From positions 1 to 49,608 of the forward strand of contig JAURYB010000190.1 in the NCBI GenBank assembly GCA_030654075.1: a stretch of 49,608 bases of DNA, given 5' to 3'. The position numbers and the translations under genes were made by a program. Shown here piece after piece: positions 17,738 through 27,036 of the stretch. Below the pieces are notes generated by a model. The model was not told the origin of the DNA, ran no database searches, and was given only the letters and a program-made list of their open reading frames with translations. This DNA comes from Bacteroidales bacterium. Lineage in GTDB: Bacteria > Bacteroidota > Bacteroidia > Bacteroidales > UBA4417. Each line of letters opens with the position of its first letter. Within the stretch, counting starts at the first letter, position 1.

Positions 17738-18895
17738 ATGCCACATTATTATACATTGGGTAGCATCCCTCGCAAACGTCATACACAATTCCGGAAACCT
17801 GATGGTGGTCTTTATTCCGAACAACTGGTAAGCACCGAAGGATTTTCAGATGCGTATTCAATCACCTACCATGTCCATCCACCAACAATGGTCAAATCCA
17901 TTGAGAAACCTTACAATGTTGCACCCGAAATTGCAGTATTAAACAATGCGCAACACCGCAGTTTGCAGGGTTTTTCGGTCAAACCTGAAAATGATTTTCT
18001 TCAAAGCAGGGTTCCGGTGCTGGTAAACAGTGATTTGTATATTTCGCTGGCAGCTCCACGGCAATCGATGAAGGACTATTTTTACCGCAATGCTTCGGCT
18101 GACGAACTTCTCTTTATCCACGAAGGTGAAGGCACCTTACACACGATGTATGGAGAAATCCCTTTCCGCAATGGCGATCATGTAGTAATTCCACGAGGAG
18201 TGACTTACCAGGTTGAATTCGAAACAGAGCAAAACAGGTTGTTTATTGTTGAATCTTTCACTCCCTTCAGATTTCCTAAGCGTTATGTAAATCATTTTGG
18301 CCAGTTACTTGAACATTCACCTCTTTGCGAAAGAGATATACGCACGCCCAAAGACCTTGTTACCCACGACAAAAAAGGAGATTTTAAGATACTGATCAAA
18401 AAGAATGATATGATTTTCCCTTACCATTTTGCCACACATCCATTTGATGTGATTGGCTGGGACGGTTGCCACTACCCATGGGCTTTCTCAATTCATGATT
18501 TTGAGCCTATAACCGGAAGGCTGCATCAGCCACCGCCGGTTCATCAGACACTCGAAGCAAATAACTTTGTGATGTGCGCTTTTGTGCCCAGACTTTATGA
18601 CTACCATCCTGTTTCTATTCCTGCTCCGTACAACCACAGCAATGTTGATTCGGACGAAGTGCTTTACTATGTTGACGGAGAATTTATGAGCCGCAAGCAT
18701 GTGGATCGCGGACAAATTACTTTACATCCGATTGGCCTTGTTCATGGCCCTCATCCGGGCGCGGTTGAAAAGAGTATAGGCATGAAAGAAACTCATGAAT
18801 TAGCCGTAATGGTTGATACATTTAAACCATTGAAACTTACCAGGCAGGCAATGGAAATAGAAGATAAAGATTATTATAAATCGTGGATGGAATAG
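17738..18895 (+). CDS. hmgA: Homogentisate 1,2-dioxygenase
   Basis: The 385-aa protein matches the cupin-type HGD family: the opening MPHYYTLGSIPRKRHTQFR, the N-terminal cupin (FIHEGEGTLHTMYGEIPFRNGDHVVIPRG, about 125-153), the segment PFDVIGWDGCHYPWAF, and the iron-binding part NHSNVDSDEVLYYV (His and Glu ligands) followed by HPIGLVHGPHPG (third His). It opens the ring of homogentisate to maleylacetoacetate using Fe(II) and O2. It is shorter than the ~440-aa mammalian/pseudomonad form but keeps the metal site. It heads the tyrosine-degradation cluster, before an esterase and hppD. Confidence 0.95.
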   Translation: MPHYYTLGSIPRKRHTQFRKPDGGLYSEQLVSTEGFSDAYSITYHVHPPTMVKSIEKPYNVAPEIAVLNNAQHRSLQGFSVKPENDFLQSRVPVLVNSDLYISLAAPRQSMKDYFYRNASADELLFIHEGEGTLHTMYGEIPFRNGDHVVIPRGVTYQVEFETEQNRLFIVESFTPFRFPKRYVNHFGQLLEHSPLCERDIRTPKDLVTHDKKGDFKILIKKNDMIFPYHFATHPFDVIGWDGCHYPWAFSIHDFEPITGRLHQPPPVHQTLEANNFVMCAFVPRLYDYHPVSIPAPYNHSNVDSDEVLYYVDGEFMSRKHVDRGQITLHPIGLVHGPHPGAVEKSIGMKETHELAVMVDTFKPLKLTRQAMEIEDKDYYKSWME

Positions 18896-18900
18896 TTAAA

Positions 18901-18929
18901 GAGTTTCATGTTTCAGAGTTTCATGTTTC
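18901..18929. repeat. Period-7 degenerate tandem array
   Basis: Units GAGTTTC, ATGTTTC, AGAGTTTC (8 nt) and ATGTTTC start six bases after the hmgA stop codon. Confidence 0.75.
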
Positions 18930-19049
18930 GAAGTCTGATTGTAAAATATCTTGAAGTTTCATTAATGTTAGAAAAACACATCAGCCTTAGCAACAAATCG
19001 TTTTTTTTAATACCATTCTGTAACACTTAATTCACTTAAGAATAACAAC

Positions 19050-20285
19050 ATGAAAAAACTTACCTTCCTTTTTCTGCTTGGCATTTCTTCTCTTTTTACA
19101 ATTGGCCAATCAGAAAACAAAGTAGTCATCGGAACTATCGACTCAATTCATTCTAAAATATTAGGCGAACAGCGAAAGATATGGGTTTATGTGCCTAATA
19201 GCGGGCCTGATGGAATTTACTCAAAACAGCGTTATCCCGTTGTTTACCTTCTGGATGGAGATGCACATTTTTATTCAGTTGTCGGGATGATACAGCAACT
19301 AAGCCAGGTGAATGGGAATACTATTTGCCCTGAAATGATTGTTGTTGGAATTCCAAATACAGACAGAACAAGAGATTTAACACCTACTCATATCACCTCA
19401 GACTTACCGATGATGGACAGTGCTTCATCCGTCCATTCAGGAGGAGGTGAAAAATTCATATCCTTTATTGAAAAAGAATTGATCCCTCAAATTGATTCAA
19501 TCTATCCTACTATGCCCTATCGGATGCTGATCGGTCATTCTTTTGGAGGATTAACGGTAATAAATACTATTGTTCATCACACAAATTTGTTTAATTCCTA
19601 TGTCGCTATAGACCCAAGTATGTGGTGGGACAATTACAGGCTTTTAAATGAAACAAAAGCGGCACTGAAAACAAAAGACTTTAAAGGAACTTCATTGTTT
19701 TTAGGAATAGCCAATACCATGCCCGACGGAATGGATACGTTAAAAGTTAAAACAGATACAACACTGGATACCAGGCATATCCGTTCAATATTGAAATTAA
19801 ACTCTTACCTAAGCACAAACAAACAAAACGGGTTAAAAAGCAAATCGAAATTTTACAATGAGGATGATCATGGCTCGGTGCCGCTGATTGCAGAATACGA
19901 TGCACTTCATTCTATTTTTGATTACTACCCATTGAAGCTTACCAGGAGTGAATATATGAATATGAACAAAGATGTAATTTCCAAAATCGAAAAGCACTTT
20001 GAAGTTGTTTCTAAACAACTGGGTTATACCGTAAAACTGCCTGAAAGTATGATCAATAGCATAGGTTATCAAACACTTGCAACCAAAAACTATGATTTTG
20101 CGGAGTATCTTTTCAAACTGAATATTGCCAATTATCCGGAAAGCGCAAACACCTATGATTCACTTGGTGATTTATATGCTGCCAAAGGAGATAAAGATAA
20201 AGCAATAGTCAATTACAAAAAAGCATTGTCAATACATGAATTACCAGATACAAAATCAAAATTAGAGAAGCTTCAGAAAAAATAA
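19050..20285 (+). CDS. Exported alpha/beta-hydrolase (Fes/COG2819-type esterase) with TPR tail
   Basis: The 411-aa protein has a signal peptide (1-20, ending TIGQS), then an esterase-D/Fes-like domain: QRKIWVYVPNSG, PVVYLLDGDAHFYSV, the nucleophile elbow MLIGHSFGGLTVIN (about 162-175) and SYVAIDPSMWW. Residues about 340-405 form a tetratricopeptide-like segment (NTYDSLGDLYAAKGDKDKAIVNYKKAL). It is probably periplasmic or surface-exposed, with an ester or peptide substrate that cannot be named. It lies between hmgA and hppD on the same strand, but an exported enzyme has no obvious role in that cytosolic pathway. Confidence 0.88.
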   Translation: MKKLTFLFLLGISSLFTIGQSENKVVIGTIDSIHSKILGEQRKIWVYVPNSGPDGIYSKQRYPVVYLLDGDAHFYSVVGMIQQLSQVNGNTICPEMIVVGIPNTDRTRDLTPTHITSDLPMMDSASSVHSGGGEKFISFIEKELIPQIDSIYPTMPYRMLIGHSFGGLTVINTIVHHTNLFNSYVAIDPSMWWDNYRLLNETKAALKTKDFKGTSLFLGIANTMPDGMDTLKVKTDTTLDTRHIRSILKLNSYLSTNKQNGLKSKSKFYNEDDHGSVPLIAEYDALHSIFDYYPLKLTRSEYMNMNKDVISKIEKHFEVVSKQLGYTVKLPESMINSIGYQTLATKNYDFAEYLFKLNIANYPESANTYDSLGDLYAAKGDKDKAIVNYKKALSIHELPDTKSKLEKLQKK

Positions 20286-20317
20286 TTAGAAATTCTAACA
20301 ACTGAATAAGAAAGAAA

Positions 20318-21415
20318 ATGGCCACTAACGACTTTCTCCCAATAAACGGGACTGACTACGTAGAGTTTTACGTTGGAAATGCCAAACAAGCTGCTCATTT
20401 TTATCAGACTGCCTTTGGATTTCAGCCCTTGGCGTATGCGGGTTTGGAAACCGGGCTTACCGATCGCACATCCTATGTTTTGCAGCAAGGCAAAATTCGC
20501 TTCATACTTACTTCCGCACTAATTCCTGGTTCCGATATTGGCGAACACGTTAAGCAACACGGTGATGGAGTTAAAGTGGTTGCATTGTGGGTTGATGATG
20601 CCCGGAAATCCTTTGAAGAAACAACAAAACGGGGTGCAAAACCATATCAGCATCCAATAACTGACAAAGATGAGAATGGTGAAGTTGTTTTGTCAGGGAT
20701 ACATACCTACGGCGAAACTGTTCATATTTTCGTTGAACGGAAAAATTATACAGGTGTTTTTCTTCCTGGTTATGTGAAATGGGAACCTGAATACCGGCCT
20801 TCGGATGTTGGATTAAAATATGTGGATCACATGGTTGGCAATGTCGATTGGGGACAAATGAATACCTGGACTGAATTTTATGCCAAAGTAATGGGATTCA
20901 ACCAACTGATTTCTTTTGATGATAATGATATATCGACCGAATACACTGCATTGATGAGCAAGGTGATGTCGAATAACAATGGGTATATCAAATTCCCTAT
21001 TAATGAGCCTGCAAAAGGAAAGAAGAAATCACAGATTGAAGAATATATTGACTATTACCGTGGCTCAGGCGTTCAGCATGTTGCTATGGCAACCGACAAT
21101 ATTATGATCACAGTGGGTGAACTGCGAAAAAGAGGCGTTGAATTCCTTACTGTGCCTGATACGTATTACGAAACTGTTTCGGAGCGTGTAGGATTAATTG
21201 ATGAGGATTTAAAAACTTTGCAGAAACTGGGAGTTCTTATCGATCGTGATGATGAAGGGTACCTTTTGCAATTATTCACAAAACCTGTTGAGGACCGTCC
21301 AACCGTGTTTTATGAAATCATACAGCGTAAAGGAGCCAAATCGTTCGGTAAAGGTAATTTTAAAGCTTTATTCGAGAGCATTGAACGGGAACAGGCGAGG
21401 CGGGGAACTTTGTAG
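20318..21415 (+). CDS. hppD: 4-hydroxyphenylpyruvate dioxygenase
   Basis: The 365-aa protein has two vicinal-oxygen-chelate domains: N-terminal (YVEFYVGNAKQAAHFYQTAFGFQPL) and catalytic C-terminal, with the iron ligands in VDHMVGNVDWGQMNTWTEFY (His), GSGVQHVAMATDNI (His) and PTVFYEIIQRKGAKSFGKGNFKALFESIE (Glu). The C-terminal helix motif GxGNFKALFESIE is diagnostic. It converts 4-hydroxyphenylpyruvate to homogentisate, the substrate of HmgA encoded upstream. It starts 32 bp after the esterase gene. Length is normal. Confidence 0.97.
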   Translation: MATNDFLPINGTDYVEFYVGNAKQAAHFYQTAFGFQPLAYAGLETGLTDRTSYVLQQGKIRFILTSALIPGSDIGEHVKQHGDGVKVVALWVDDARKSFEETTKRGAKPYQHPITDKDENGEVVLSGIHTYGETVHIFVERKNYTGVFLPGYVKWEPEYRPSDVGLKYVDHMVGNVDWGQMNTWTEFYAKVMGFNQLISFDDNDISTEYTALMSKVMSNNNGYIKFPINEPAKGKKKSQIEEYIDYYRGSGVQHVAMATDNIMITVGELRKRGVEFLTVPDTYYETVSERVGLIDEDLKTLQKLGVLIDRDDEGYLLQLFTKPVEDRPTVFYEIIQRKGAKSFGKGNFKALFESIEREQARRGTL

Positions 21416-21486
21416 TTTACGAGAGTTTGAGATTTTTGAGGGGACAAGGTGACGGAGAGAGGGAGAGAGAGGGGGAGAATGAGGAG

Positions 21487-21528
21487 AACCTTTAACCTTT
21501 AACCTTTAACTTTAAACCTTAAACTTTG
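21487..21528. repeat. Period-7 degenerate tandem array plus purine tract
   Basis: Units AACCTTT (three times), AACTTTA, AACCTTA and AACTTTG follow at exact 7-nt steps. Directly upstream (about 21450-21486) is a G/A-only stretch rich in GAGAGAGG. Both lie in the 156-bp gap between hppD and fahA. Confidence 0.85.
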
Positions 21529-21571
21529 AATTTACCTATTAATAAAAAATAAAAACCCACACTCTGAAACA

Positions 21572-22819
21572 ATGAAATCCTGGATTGAGATAGAAGCAGA
21601 TAGTGATTTTTCAATGGAGAATATTCCTTTTGGAATAGGATTAATTCAGGGAAACGGAAAGTGCATTTGTACGCGGATAGGCGATACCGTGATTGACCTG
21701 GCTGGAATGGCAAGGCTTGGCTACTTCGATCATCTTGGATTCAAAGTCTCGGATTTTGAAAAACCAGTTCTGAACGATTTTATCTCAAAGGGTAAAAAAT
21801 CAGCATCTAGAATCCGGACTATAATTCAGGAATGTTTTATGGAAAGCAACAGTAGTGATTCCGATATGGCGTTGATCAAACAGATGGCTCTTCACAATGC
21901 TTCTGAAATTCAAATGCTGATGCCAGTCCTGGTAGGAGATTATACCGACTTTTACTCGAGCATTGAGCATGCCACCAATGTTGGGATGATGTTCCGCGAT
22001 CCGGCTAACGCATTGCTGCCGAACTGGCGGCATATTCCTGTTGGGTACCACGGAAGGGCTTCGAGTATTGTTGTTTCAGGTGCTGAAATTCACAGGCCAA
22101 AAGGCCAGATCAAACCGGCAACTTCTGAATTCCCGGTTTTTAGCCCGACAATGCAGTTAGATTTCGAACTGGAAACGGCCTTTGTTATTGGGAAGGAAAA
22201 TCCGCTAGGCGACAGTATTTCAACTGCTGAAGCTGAGGAGTATATTTTTGGGATGGTGCTGTTCAACGATCTTTCAGCCCGTGATATTCAAAGCTGGGAA
22301 TATGTGCCTCTGGGACCCTTTCTTTCAAAAAACTTTGCTTCAGTAATTTCACCCTGGATTGTAACTTTGGATGCGCTGGAACCATTCAGGTGCAATGGAC
22401 CTGGACAGCAGCCGGAAGTTCTGCCATATCTGCAATTTGATGGCGAGCGCAATTTTGATATCAATCTCCAGGTCCGGATCAAACCCGAAAACAAAGAGGA
22501 AACAATTGTCAGCAAATCGAATTTTAAATACATGTATTGGAATATGAGCCAGCAACTTGCACATCATACAATTAATGGATGCAACATGCGGGTCGGAGAT
22601 CTTTGCGGAAGCGGAACCATAAGCGGACCCGATGCAGAAAGCTATGGCAGCATGCTTGAACTTACCTGGAAAGGAACAAAACCAATTGCAATGCCTGATG
22701 GCAGCGAACGTAAGTTTATTAACGATAATGATACAGTAATAATGCGTGGCTTTGGCAAAAAAGACGGAATCAGGGTTGGTTTTGGCGAAGCAAATGTTAA
22801 GATTTTGCCAGTAAAGTAG
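21572..22819 (+). CDS. fahA: Fumarylacetoacetase
   Basis: The 415-aa protein carries the FAH family motifs: DYTDFYSSIEHATNVG with the metal-binding Asp, NWRHIPVGYHGRASSIVVSG, LDFELETAFVIGKEN (Glu pair), NDLSARDIQSWEYVPLGPFLSKNF (Asp) and the C-terminal GDLCGSGTISGP. It hydrolyses fumarylacetoacetate to fumarate and acetoacetate, the last step of tyrosine breakdown. The N-terminal SH3-like domain is present, and length matches the ~420-aa eukaryote-like form. It follows hppD on the same strand. Confidence 0.96.
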   Translation: MKSWIEIEADSDFSMENIPFGIGLIQGNGKCICTRIGDTVIDLAGMARLGYFDHLGFKVSDFEKPVLNDFISKGKKSASRIRTIIQECFMESNSSDSDMALIKQMALHNASEIQMLMPVLVGDYTDFYSSIEHATNVGMMFRDPANALLPNWRHIPVGYHGRASSIVVSGAEIHRPKGQIKPATSEFPVFSPTMQLDFELETAFVIGKENPLGDSISTAEAEEYIFGMVLFNDLSARDIQSWEYVPLGPFLSKNFASVISPWIVTLDALEPFRCNGPGQQPEVLPYLQFDGERNFDINLQVRIKPENKEETIVSKSNFKYMYWNMSQQLAHHTINGCNMRVGDLCGSGTISGPDAESYGSMLELTWKGTKPIAMPDGSERKFINDNDTVIMRGFGKKDGIRVGFGEANVKILPVK

Positions 22820-22823
22820 AAGT

Positions 22824-22919
22824 GAAATAGAAAATAGTTAATAGAAAATGGTTAATAGTTTACCATATTCCCCTATATCCTGACCATTTTCTATTTTCTA
22901 TTTTCCATTTTTCCAATAA
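22824..22919. repeat. Inverted pair of period-7 arrays
   Basis: The left array has GAAATAG, AAAATAG, TTAATAG, AAAATGG, TTAATAG (22824-22858). The right array has CCATTTT, CTATTTT, CTATTTT, CCATTTTT (22884-22912) and runs on into AATAACC-type units to about 22925. The arms are roughly complementary (AAAATAG/CTATTTT), so the 118-bp gap between fahA and the flavin-reductase gene can fold into a long AT-rich hairpin. Confidence 0.8.
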
Positions 22920-22937
22920 CCTTTAACTAATTACCCC

Positions 22938-23852
22938 ATGTCAATCATAGATCCCTCCAACATTCCTCCCCATATTTTACACCGCAACCTGCTGAGTGCC
23001 ATAGCTCCGCGCCCCATTGCTTTTGCCAGCACCATTGATAATATGGGAAAGGCAAACCTCTCTCCATTCAGTTGTTTTAATGTTTTTGGAGTCAATCCAA
23101 GCACATTGATATTTTCTCCTTCGCGAAGCGGTCGGACCAACGAATTAAAGGATACATACCTCAATGTAAAAGAAGTTCCGGAGGTAGTTATCAATACCGT
23201 TACATATTCCATGGTTGAGCAGATGAACCTTGCCAGCACAGAGTTTCCTCGCGGTGTAAATGAGTTTTTCAAGTCAGGCTTCACCCCTATTCTATCTGAA
23301 AAAATTAAACCTTTCAGGGTAAAGGAATCGCCGGTTCAGATTGAATGTAAAGTACGTGAGGTTATTGAAACCGGGACTGGTGCAGGATCAGCAAACCTGA
23401 TTATTTGTGAAGTTTTATTGATTCATGTAAATGATAATGTCCTGGATAAAACAGGAATGATTGATTCGCGAAAACTCGACTTAGTTGGGCGATTGGGGTC
23501 CGATTACTATGTAAGAGCATCCGGGCGTGCTCTTTTCACAGTTGAAAAACCAGGAAGTAAAAATGCCATTGGTGTTGATTCACTTCCGGAAGATATCCGG
23601 ATGAGCACTGTGCTTACAGGAAATGATCTTGGAAAGTTAGGCAGTATTCAGTCGGCACCAACAGCTCATGAAATAGAGAAATTTATATCATCACCAGTTT
23701 TCAGAACGATTACCGCAAAATACAGTGGAAACATCGGGAAGATCAGAGAGGAATCTCATAAACTCGCTCATGAAATGATCAGTATAAATGAAATAAAGGA
23801 TGCTATCCTATTATTAATGGCAGCAAGCAGCCTGGATGTCAATGATTTGTAA
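22938..23852 (+). CDS. Flavin reductase-like (split-barrel FMN-binding) protein
   Basis: The 304-aa protein has the DIM6/NTAB-type flavin reductase domain: an AIAPRPIAFASTIDNMGKANLSPFSCFNVFGVNPSTLIF opening, the PSRSGRTNELKDTYLNVKE phosphate loop and a VPEVVINTV strand, about residues 15-210. A C-terminal helical extension of ~90 residues is of unknown role. Such proteins bind FMN and reduce it with NAD(P)H or act as oxygenase partners. Its position after fahA suggests a link to aromatic degradation, but no defined step needs it. Its 3' end overlaps the convergent hydroxylase gene by 14 bp. Confidence 0.88.
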   Translation: MSIIDPSNIPPHILHRNLLSAIAPRPIAFASTIDNMGKANLSPFSCFNVFGVNPSTLIFSPSRSGRTNELKDTYLNVKEVPEVVINTVTYSMVEQMNLASTEFPRGVNEFFKSGFTPILSEKIKPFRVKESPVQIECKVREVIETGTGAGSANLIICEVLLIHVNDNVLDKTGMIDSRKLDLVGRLGSDYYVRASGRALFTVEKPGSKNAIGVDSLPEDIRMSTVLTGNDLGKLGSIQSAPTAHEIEKFISSPVFRTITAKYSGNIGKIREESHKLAHEMISINEIKDAILLLMAASSLDVNDL

Positions 23853-25575
23853 AAAGACTCATCCCGTTTTTAACCAAATTTTGCATTTCTTCATCTTTAT
23901 CTGAGAGAGTTTTCAGAAAACCAACAATTTCGCTTGTCAATTCAACCCTATCATTATTATTCTTTAACAACTCAACTATTTCCAGAGGCAATAACCATTC
24001 ATCCGGATATTTAAGTTTCAGAATTTGCCAAATACCTGCAAGAGCGTCACTTTTCCCCCCGTTTTCGCGTAAAGACCTCACGGTTTCGTATAATTCATGA
24101 AGCTGTAGTGTCTCAGTTGAATATTTAATGTGATGCGTCTTTTCTTTTGGCGCCGGATATTTCAATCCGAAGGCGTCAGGATCAGCAGGACCTGAAAATG
24201 CTGAAATTATTTTCTCCCCTACCGCCATATCGTAAACGCCCCATTCAGGTCTAAATAGTATCTTATTCAAATAAATTACAGTGCATTCCAGGAATGAAAA
24301 TACCAGGTTACGACCTTGCTTCCTGATTATTTTTTCAAGTCTTCCCTTGACCTGCACTCCGCTGGTGAATTCCAGGAAAAGTTCGTTCCCGGTTACAAAG
24401 TGATTCAAGAAAAGCTCACCTCCACTCATTGTTTCGATATTTCCACTGATGCCTTTAATTATTCCAACAGGGGAACCAAATCCATCCTTATGATTCCTGA
24501 CGCCTTGTCCTTCCAGTTGATGATTATCAAACGAGAGCATTGAAGGTCCTTCAAAGCCCAGGTAAACCGGTTCATTATTGTCCTCAACTATTTTAACCAG
24601 TTTCCCGGAAACCTGTACTCCTGAACTATATTCTACAGTACATGTCGCGCCTGAATTCAGCGCTTTTTTCAGGCTTTCAATTCCTCCTTTCCGCACGGCC
24701 ATTGTCTCAAGATATTGCCCCAAAACCAGGTTAAGATGCTTGAAATCAGGAGTCACAAAAAGCTGCGGCTGCTGAGTGGTAATATCAAAAGAATAGTTTT
24801 GAGCATCTATTGAATATGGAAGTTTTTTGACTTTTGGTTTCAGACAATTATGACTTTCGCCAATGGATGAGAGTAGTCCTGCACCATAGATTTTGGGGTT
24901 TTCAACGGTTCCTATAAGTCCGTATTCCACCGTCCACCAATGAAGATTGCGAAGCAACGCCATTTCAGAAGGAGTTTTCTGCAATTTCGACAAATGATCC
25001 AGTTCGGCTTCTGCCTTTTCAATTGCCGCAAATGTTGTATTGGGATCCGCTTTAAGAATGGAGAGATGCCGGATTGCCTCATACATCTTTTGATCATACT
25101 TTGACGAAAAAGCCTTTGTCCCCGCCCGGCCGAAATCCCGCAGGTAATCAGAATACTCTTCATCAGCAATTATGGGAGCATGACCGGCTGCCTCATGTAT
25201 AATATCAGGAGCTGGAGTATATAAAACCTGGTCGATCGGCCTGATATCAGCTGCAATTACCAGTACATTGTGAGCCTGGAATTCCATAAACGCAACCGGT
25301 GGAATAAATCCATCCACGGCAACAGCAGCCCAGCCGATTTCCCTCAAAATGCGGTTCATGCCATACATATGAGGAATGCTATCTGTACTGATCCCGGTAC
25401 GCTTAAGTCCTTCCACATAGGAAGAATGAGCAACGGCAGGAAGATACTTCACATTCTGCCTCATTATATATCGCCACACTGCCTGATCCTGTGCCGTATA
25501 ATTGGGGTATGGCTGGTCAATTATCAGGTTATGCAAATGAAGAGGAAGCCTGTCAAGAACGTCATTACTTTCCAT
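23839..25575 (-). CDS. Aromatic amino acid hydroxylase (phenylalanine 4-monooxygenase type) with long C-terminal extension
   Basis: The 578-aa protein has its catalytic domain at about 20-260: the non-haem iron ligands are His127 and His132 in DIIHEAAGHAPI and Glu217 in LHWWTVEYGLIG, with MEFQAHNVLVIAADIRPIDQVLYTPAPD before them. It would hydroxylate phenylalanine to tyrosine with tetrahydropterin and O2, feeding the adjacent tyrosine pathway. Bacterial PhhA enzymes are usually ~260-300 aa. Here ~300 extra residues follow, with two related blocks (VEYSSGVQVSGKLVKI at 314-329 and LEFTSGVQVKGRLEKI at 401-416). There is no N-terminal ACT domain. The enzyme class is firm; the extension's role is unknown. 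Confidence 0.92.
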   Translation of the reverse strand: MESNDVLDRLPLHLHNLIIDQPYPNYTAQDQAVWRYIMRQNVKYLPAVAHSSYVEGLKRTGISTDSIPHMYGMNRILREIGWAAVAVDGFIPPVAFMEFQAHNVLVIAADIRPIDQVLYTPAPDIIHEAAGHAPIIADEEYSDYLRDFGRAGTKAFSSKYDQKMYEAIRHLSILKADPNTTFAAIEKAEAELDHLSKLQKTPSEMALLRNLHWWTVEYGLIGTVENPKIYGAGLLSSIGESHNCLKPKVKKLPYSIDAQNYSFDITTQQPQLFVTPDFKHLNLVLGQYLETMAVRKGGIESLKKALNSGATCTVEYSSGVQVSGKLVKIVEDNNEPVYLGFEGPSMLSFDNHQLEGQGVRNHKDGFGSPVGIIKGISGNIETMSGGELFLNHFVTGNELFLEFTSGVQVKGRLEKIIRKQGRNLVFSFLECTVIYLNKILFRPEWGVYDMAVGEKIISAFSGPADPDAFGLKYPAPKEKTHHIKYSTETLQLHELYETVRSLRENGGKSDALAGIWQILKLKYPDEWLLPLEIVELLKNNNDRVELTSEIVGFLKTLSDKDEEMQNLVKNGMSLFTNH

Positions 25576-25594
25576 AGAAGGATTTATTGTTCAC

Positions 25595-25602
25595 ACAAAA
25601 CC
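25595..25602 (+). promoter_or_regulatory. Candidate -7 box for the glycosyltransferase gene
   Basis: TACTTTTG (exact TAnnTTTG match) lies 62 nt before the glycosyltransferase start, inside the 89-bp divergent gap shared with the hydroxylase gene. Confidence 0.55.
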
Positions 25603-25664
25603 AGTACTTTTGAAAATCTTTCGATAAATGATATTAACAGACATTAAACACTTAAATAACACAA

Positions 25665-26912
25665 TTGATTTTGCCGACATCTATTATTTATATTGCCCTT
25701 CCTGTAATGAATGAAATGGAACGCCTGCCATTGCTCATCAAGGCTATTATGGAACAGACTGAACAACATTTTCAACTGGTGGTATGTGTTAACCAACCGG
25801 ATAGCTGGTGGAATGAACCTGAACATTTACATGTTTGCGAAGAGAACAAGTTAACTATCAGCTATCTCGAATCGCTGGAGGACAGAAGAATTGAAATTAT
25901 TAACAGATCATCGCCAGGAAAGGGATGGCTGCCCAAAGCACATGGAATTGGTGTTGCCCGCAAACTTCTGATGGATCATATTTCGAAAATTGCAAATGAA
26001 AATGACATCATTATCAGCATGGATGCCGATACTGTTTTTAATAAGGAATATTTTTCATCAGTTGTTGAAAATCTGAGGATTAACCCGGCTGCATCAGCCA
26101 TTTCTATCCCTTATTACCACAAACTTACTTACAATAATGAGCTGGATCGCGCTATGCTTCGGTACGAGATTTATATGCGTGCCTTTGCCATCAATATGTG
26201 GCGTATCCGAAGCCCGTATTGTTTTTCAGCACTGGGATCAGCAATTGCAATGCCGGTATGGGCTTACAGGGCAGTTGGAGGAATGACACCGAAACTGAGT
26301 GGCGAAGATTTTTATTTCCTTCAGAAAATAGTAAAAACGGGTCGATTACTTCATTTCAATGGCGAAATTGTGTTCCCTGCTGCCCGCTTATCCGACAGGG
26401 TTTTCTTTGGTACCGGACCAGCATTAATTAAAGGAATTGAAGGCGATTGGAGCAGTTACCCGGTTTATAATTACCGGCTTTTTGATAAGATTGCTGAAAC
26501 TTACAAATTATTTGGGCCACTATATTTAAAAGATATTGCGACTCCGCTTGATGACTTTCTTATTCGGAGATTCAAGGAATTGCCATGGAAAGCATTGCGG
26601 CTTAATTTTAAATCCCAGGGGCATTTTATCCGGGCCTGTCACGAAAAAATTGATGGACTCCGTATACTTCAGTTCCTGAAGGAAAGGCAGCTTCCGGATG
26701 AAAAAATCAGTGAAGAGGCGCTTTCAGAGCTTTTATTGCTCTACAAAAAACAGTTTTCTGAACTAGTTTCTGAATTAAATACAAAAGTTGATTTTGCGCT
26801 AACCTCCGTTGCTGAACTTGACCATATCCGTGATGTACTTTTCGAAATTGAAATGGCCTACCGTAAAATTCACTGGAATGATTTTACAGGCTTAACAACG
26901 ATGTATAATTAG
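25665..26912 (+). CDS. Glycosyltransferase family 2-like protein
   Basis: The 415-aa protein has a GT-A fold opening (IIYIALPVMNEMERLPLLIKAIMEQ), the donor-binding DxD in IIISMDADTVFNKEYF (about 120-135) and an acceptor-side GGMTPKLSGEDFYFLQKI motif (ED). No transmembrane segment is evident, so it is probably cytosolic or peripheral. The start is a TTG at 25665; another TTG six bases on (25671) is possible, and there is no ATG before codon 15. It stands alone, divergent from the hydroxylase gene. The sugar and acceptor cannot be inferred. Confidence 0.87.
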   Translation: MILPTSIIYIALPVMNEMERLPLLIKAIMEQTEQHFQLVVCVNQPDSWWNEPEHLHVCEENKLTISYLESLEDRRIEIINRSSPGKGWLPKAHGIGVARKLLMDHISKIANENDIIISMDADTVFNKEYFSSVVENLRINPAASAISIPYYHKLTYNNELDRAMLRYEIYMRAFAINMWRIRSPYCFSALGSAIAMPVWAYRAVGGMTPKLSGEDFYFLQKIVKTGRLLHFNGEIVFPAARLSDRVFFGTGPALIKGIEGDWSSYPVYNYRLFDKIAETYKLFGPLYLKDIATPLDDFLIRRFKELPWKALRLNFKSQGHFIRACHEKIDGLRILQFLKERQLPDEKISEEALSELLLLYKKQFSELVSELNTKVDFALTSVAELDHIRDVLFEIEMAYRKIHWNDFTGLTTMYN

Positions 26913-27036
26913 ATCATGAAAAAACCGACTGCTCTCTGAAAGACCTGTCAGCGACTAGCTTTAGTTTTGTTTAATATTTTTTACGTTTCATTAAACAATA
27001 TTAATAAATTCTTGTTGTTTCCTAAAACTAAATAAC

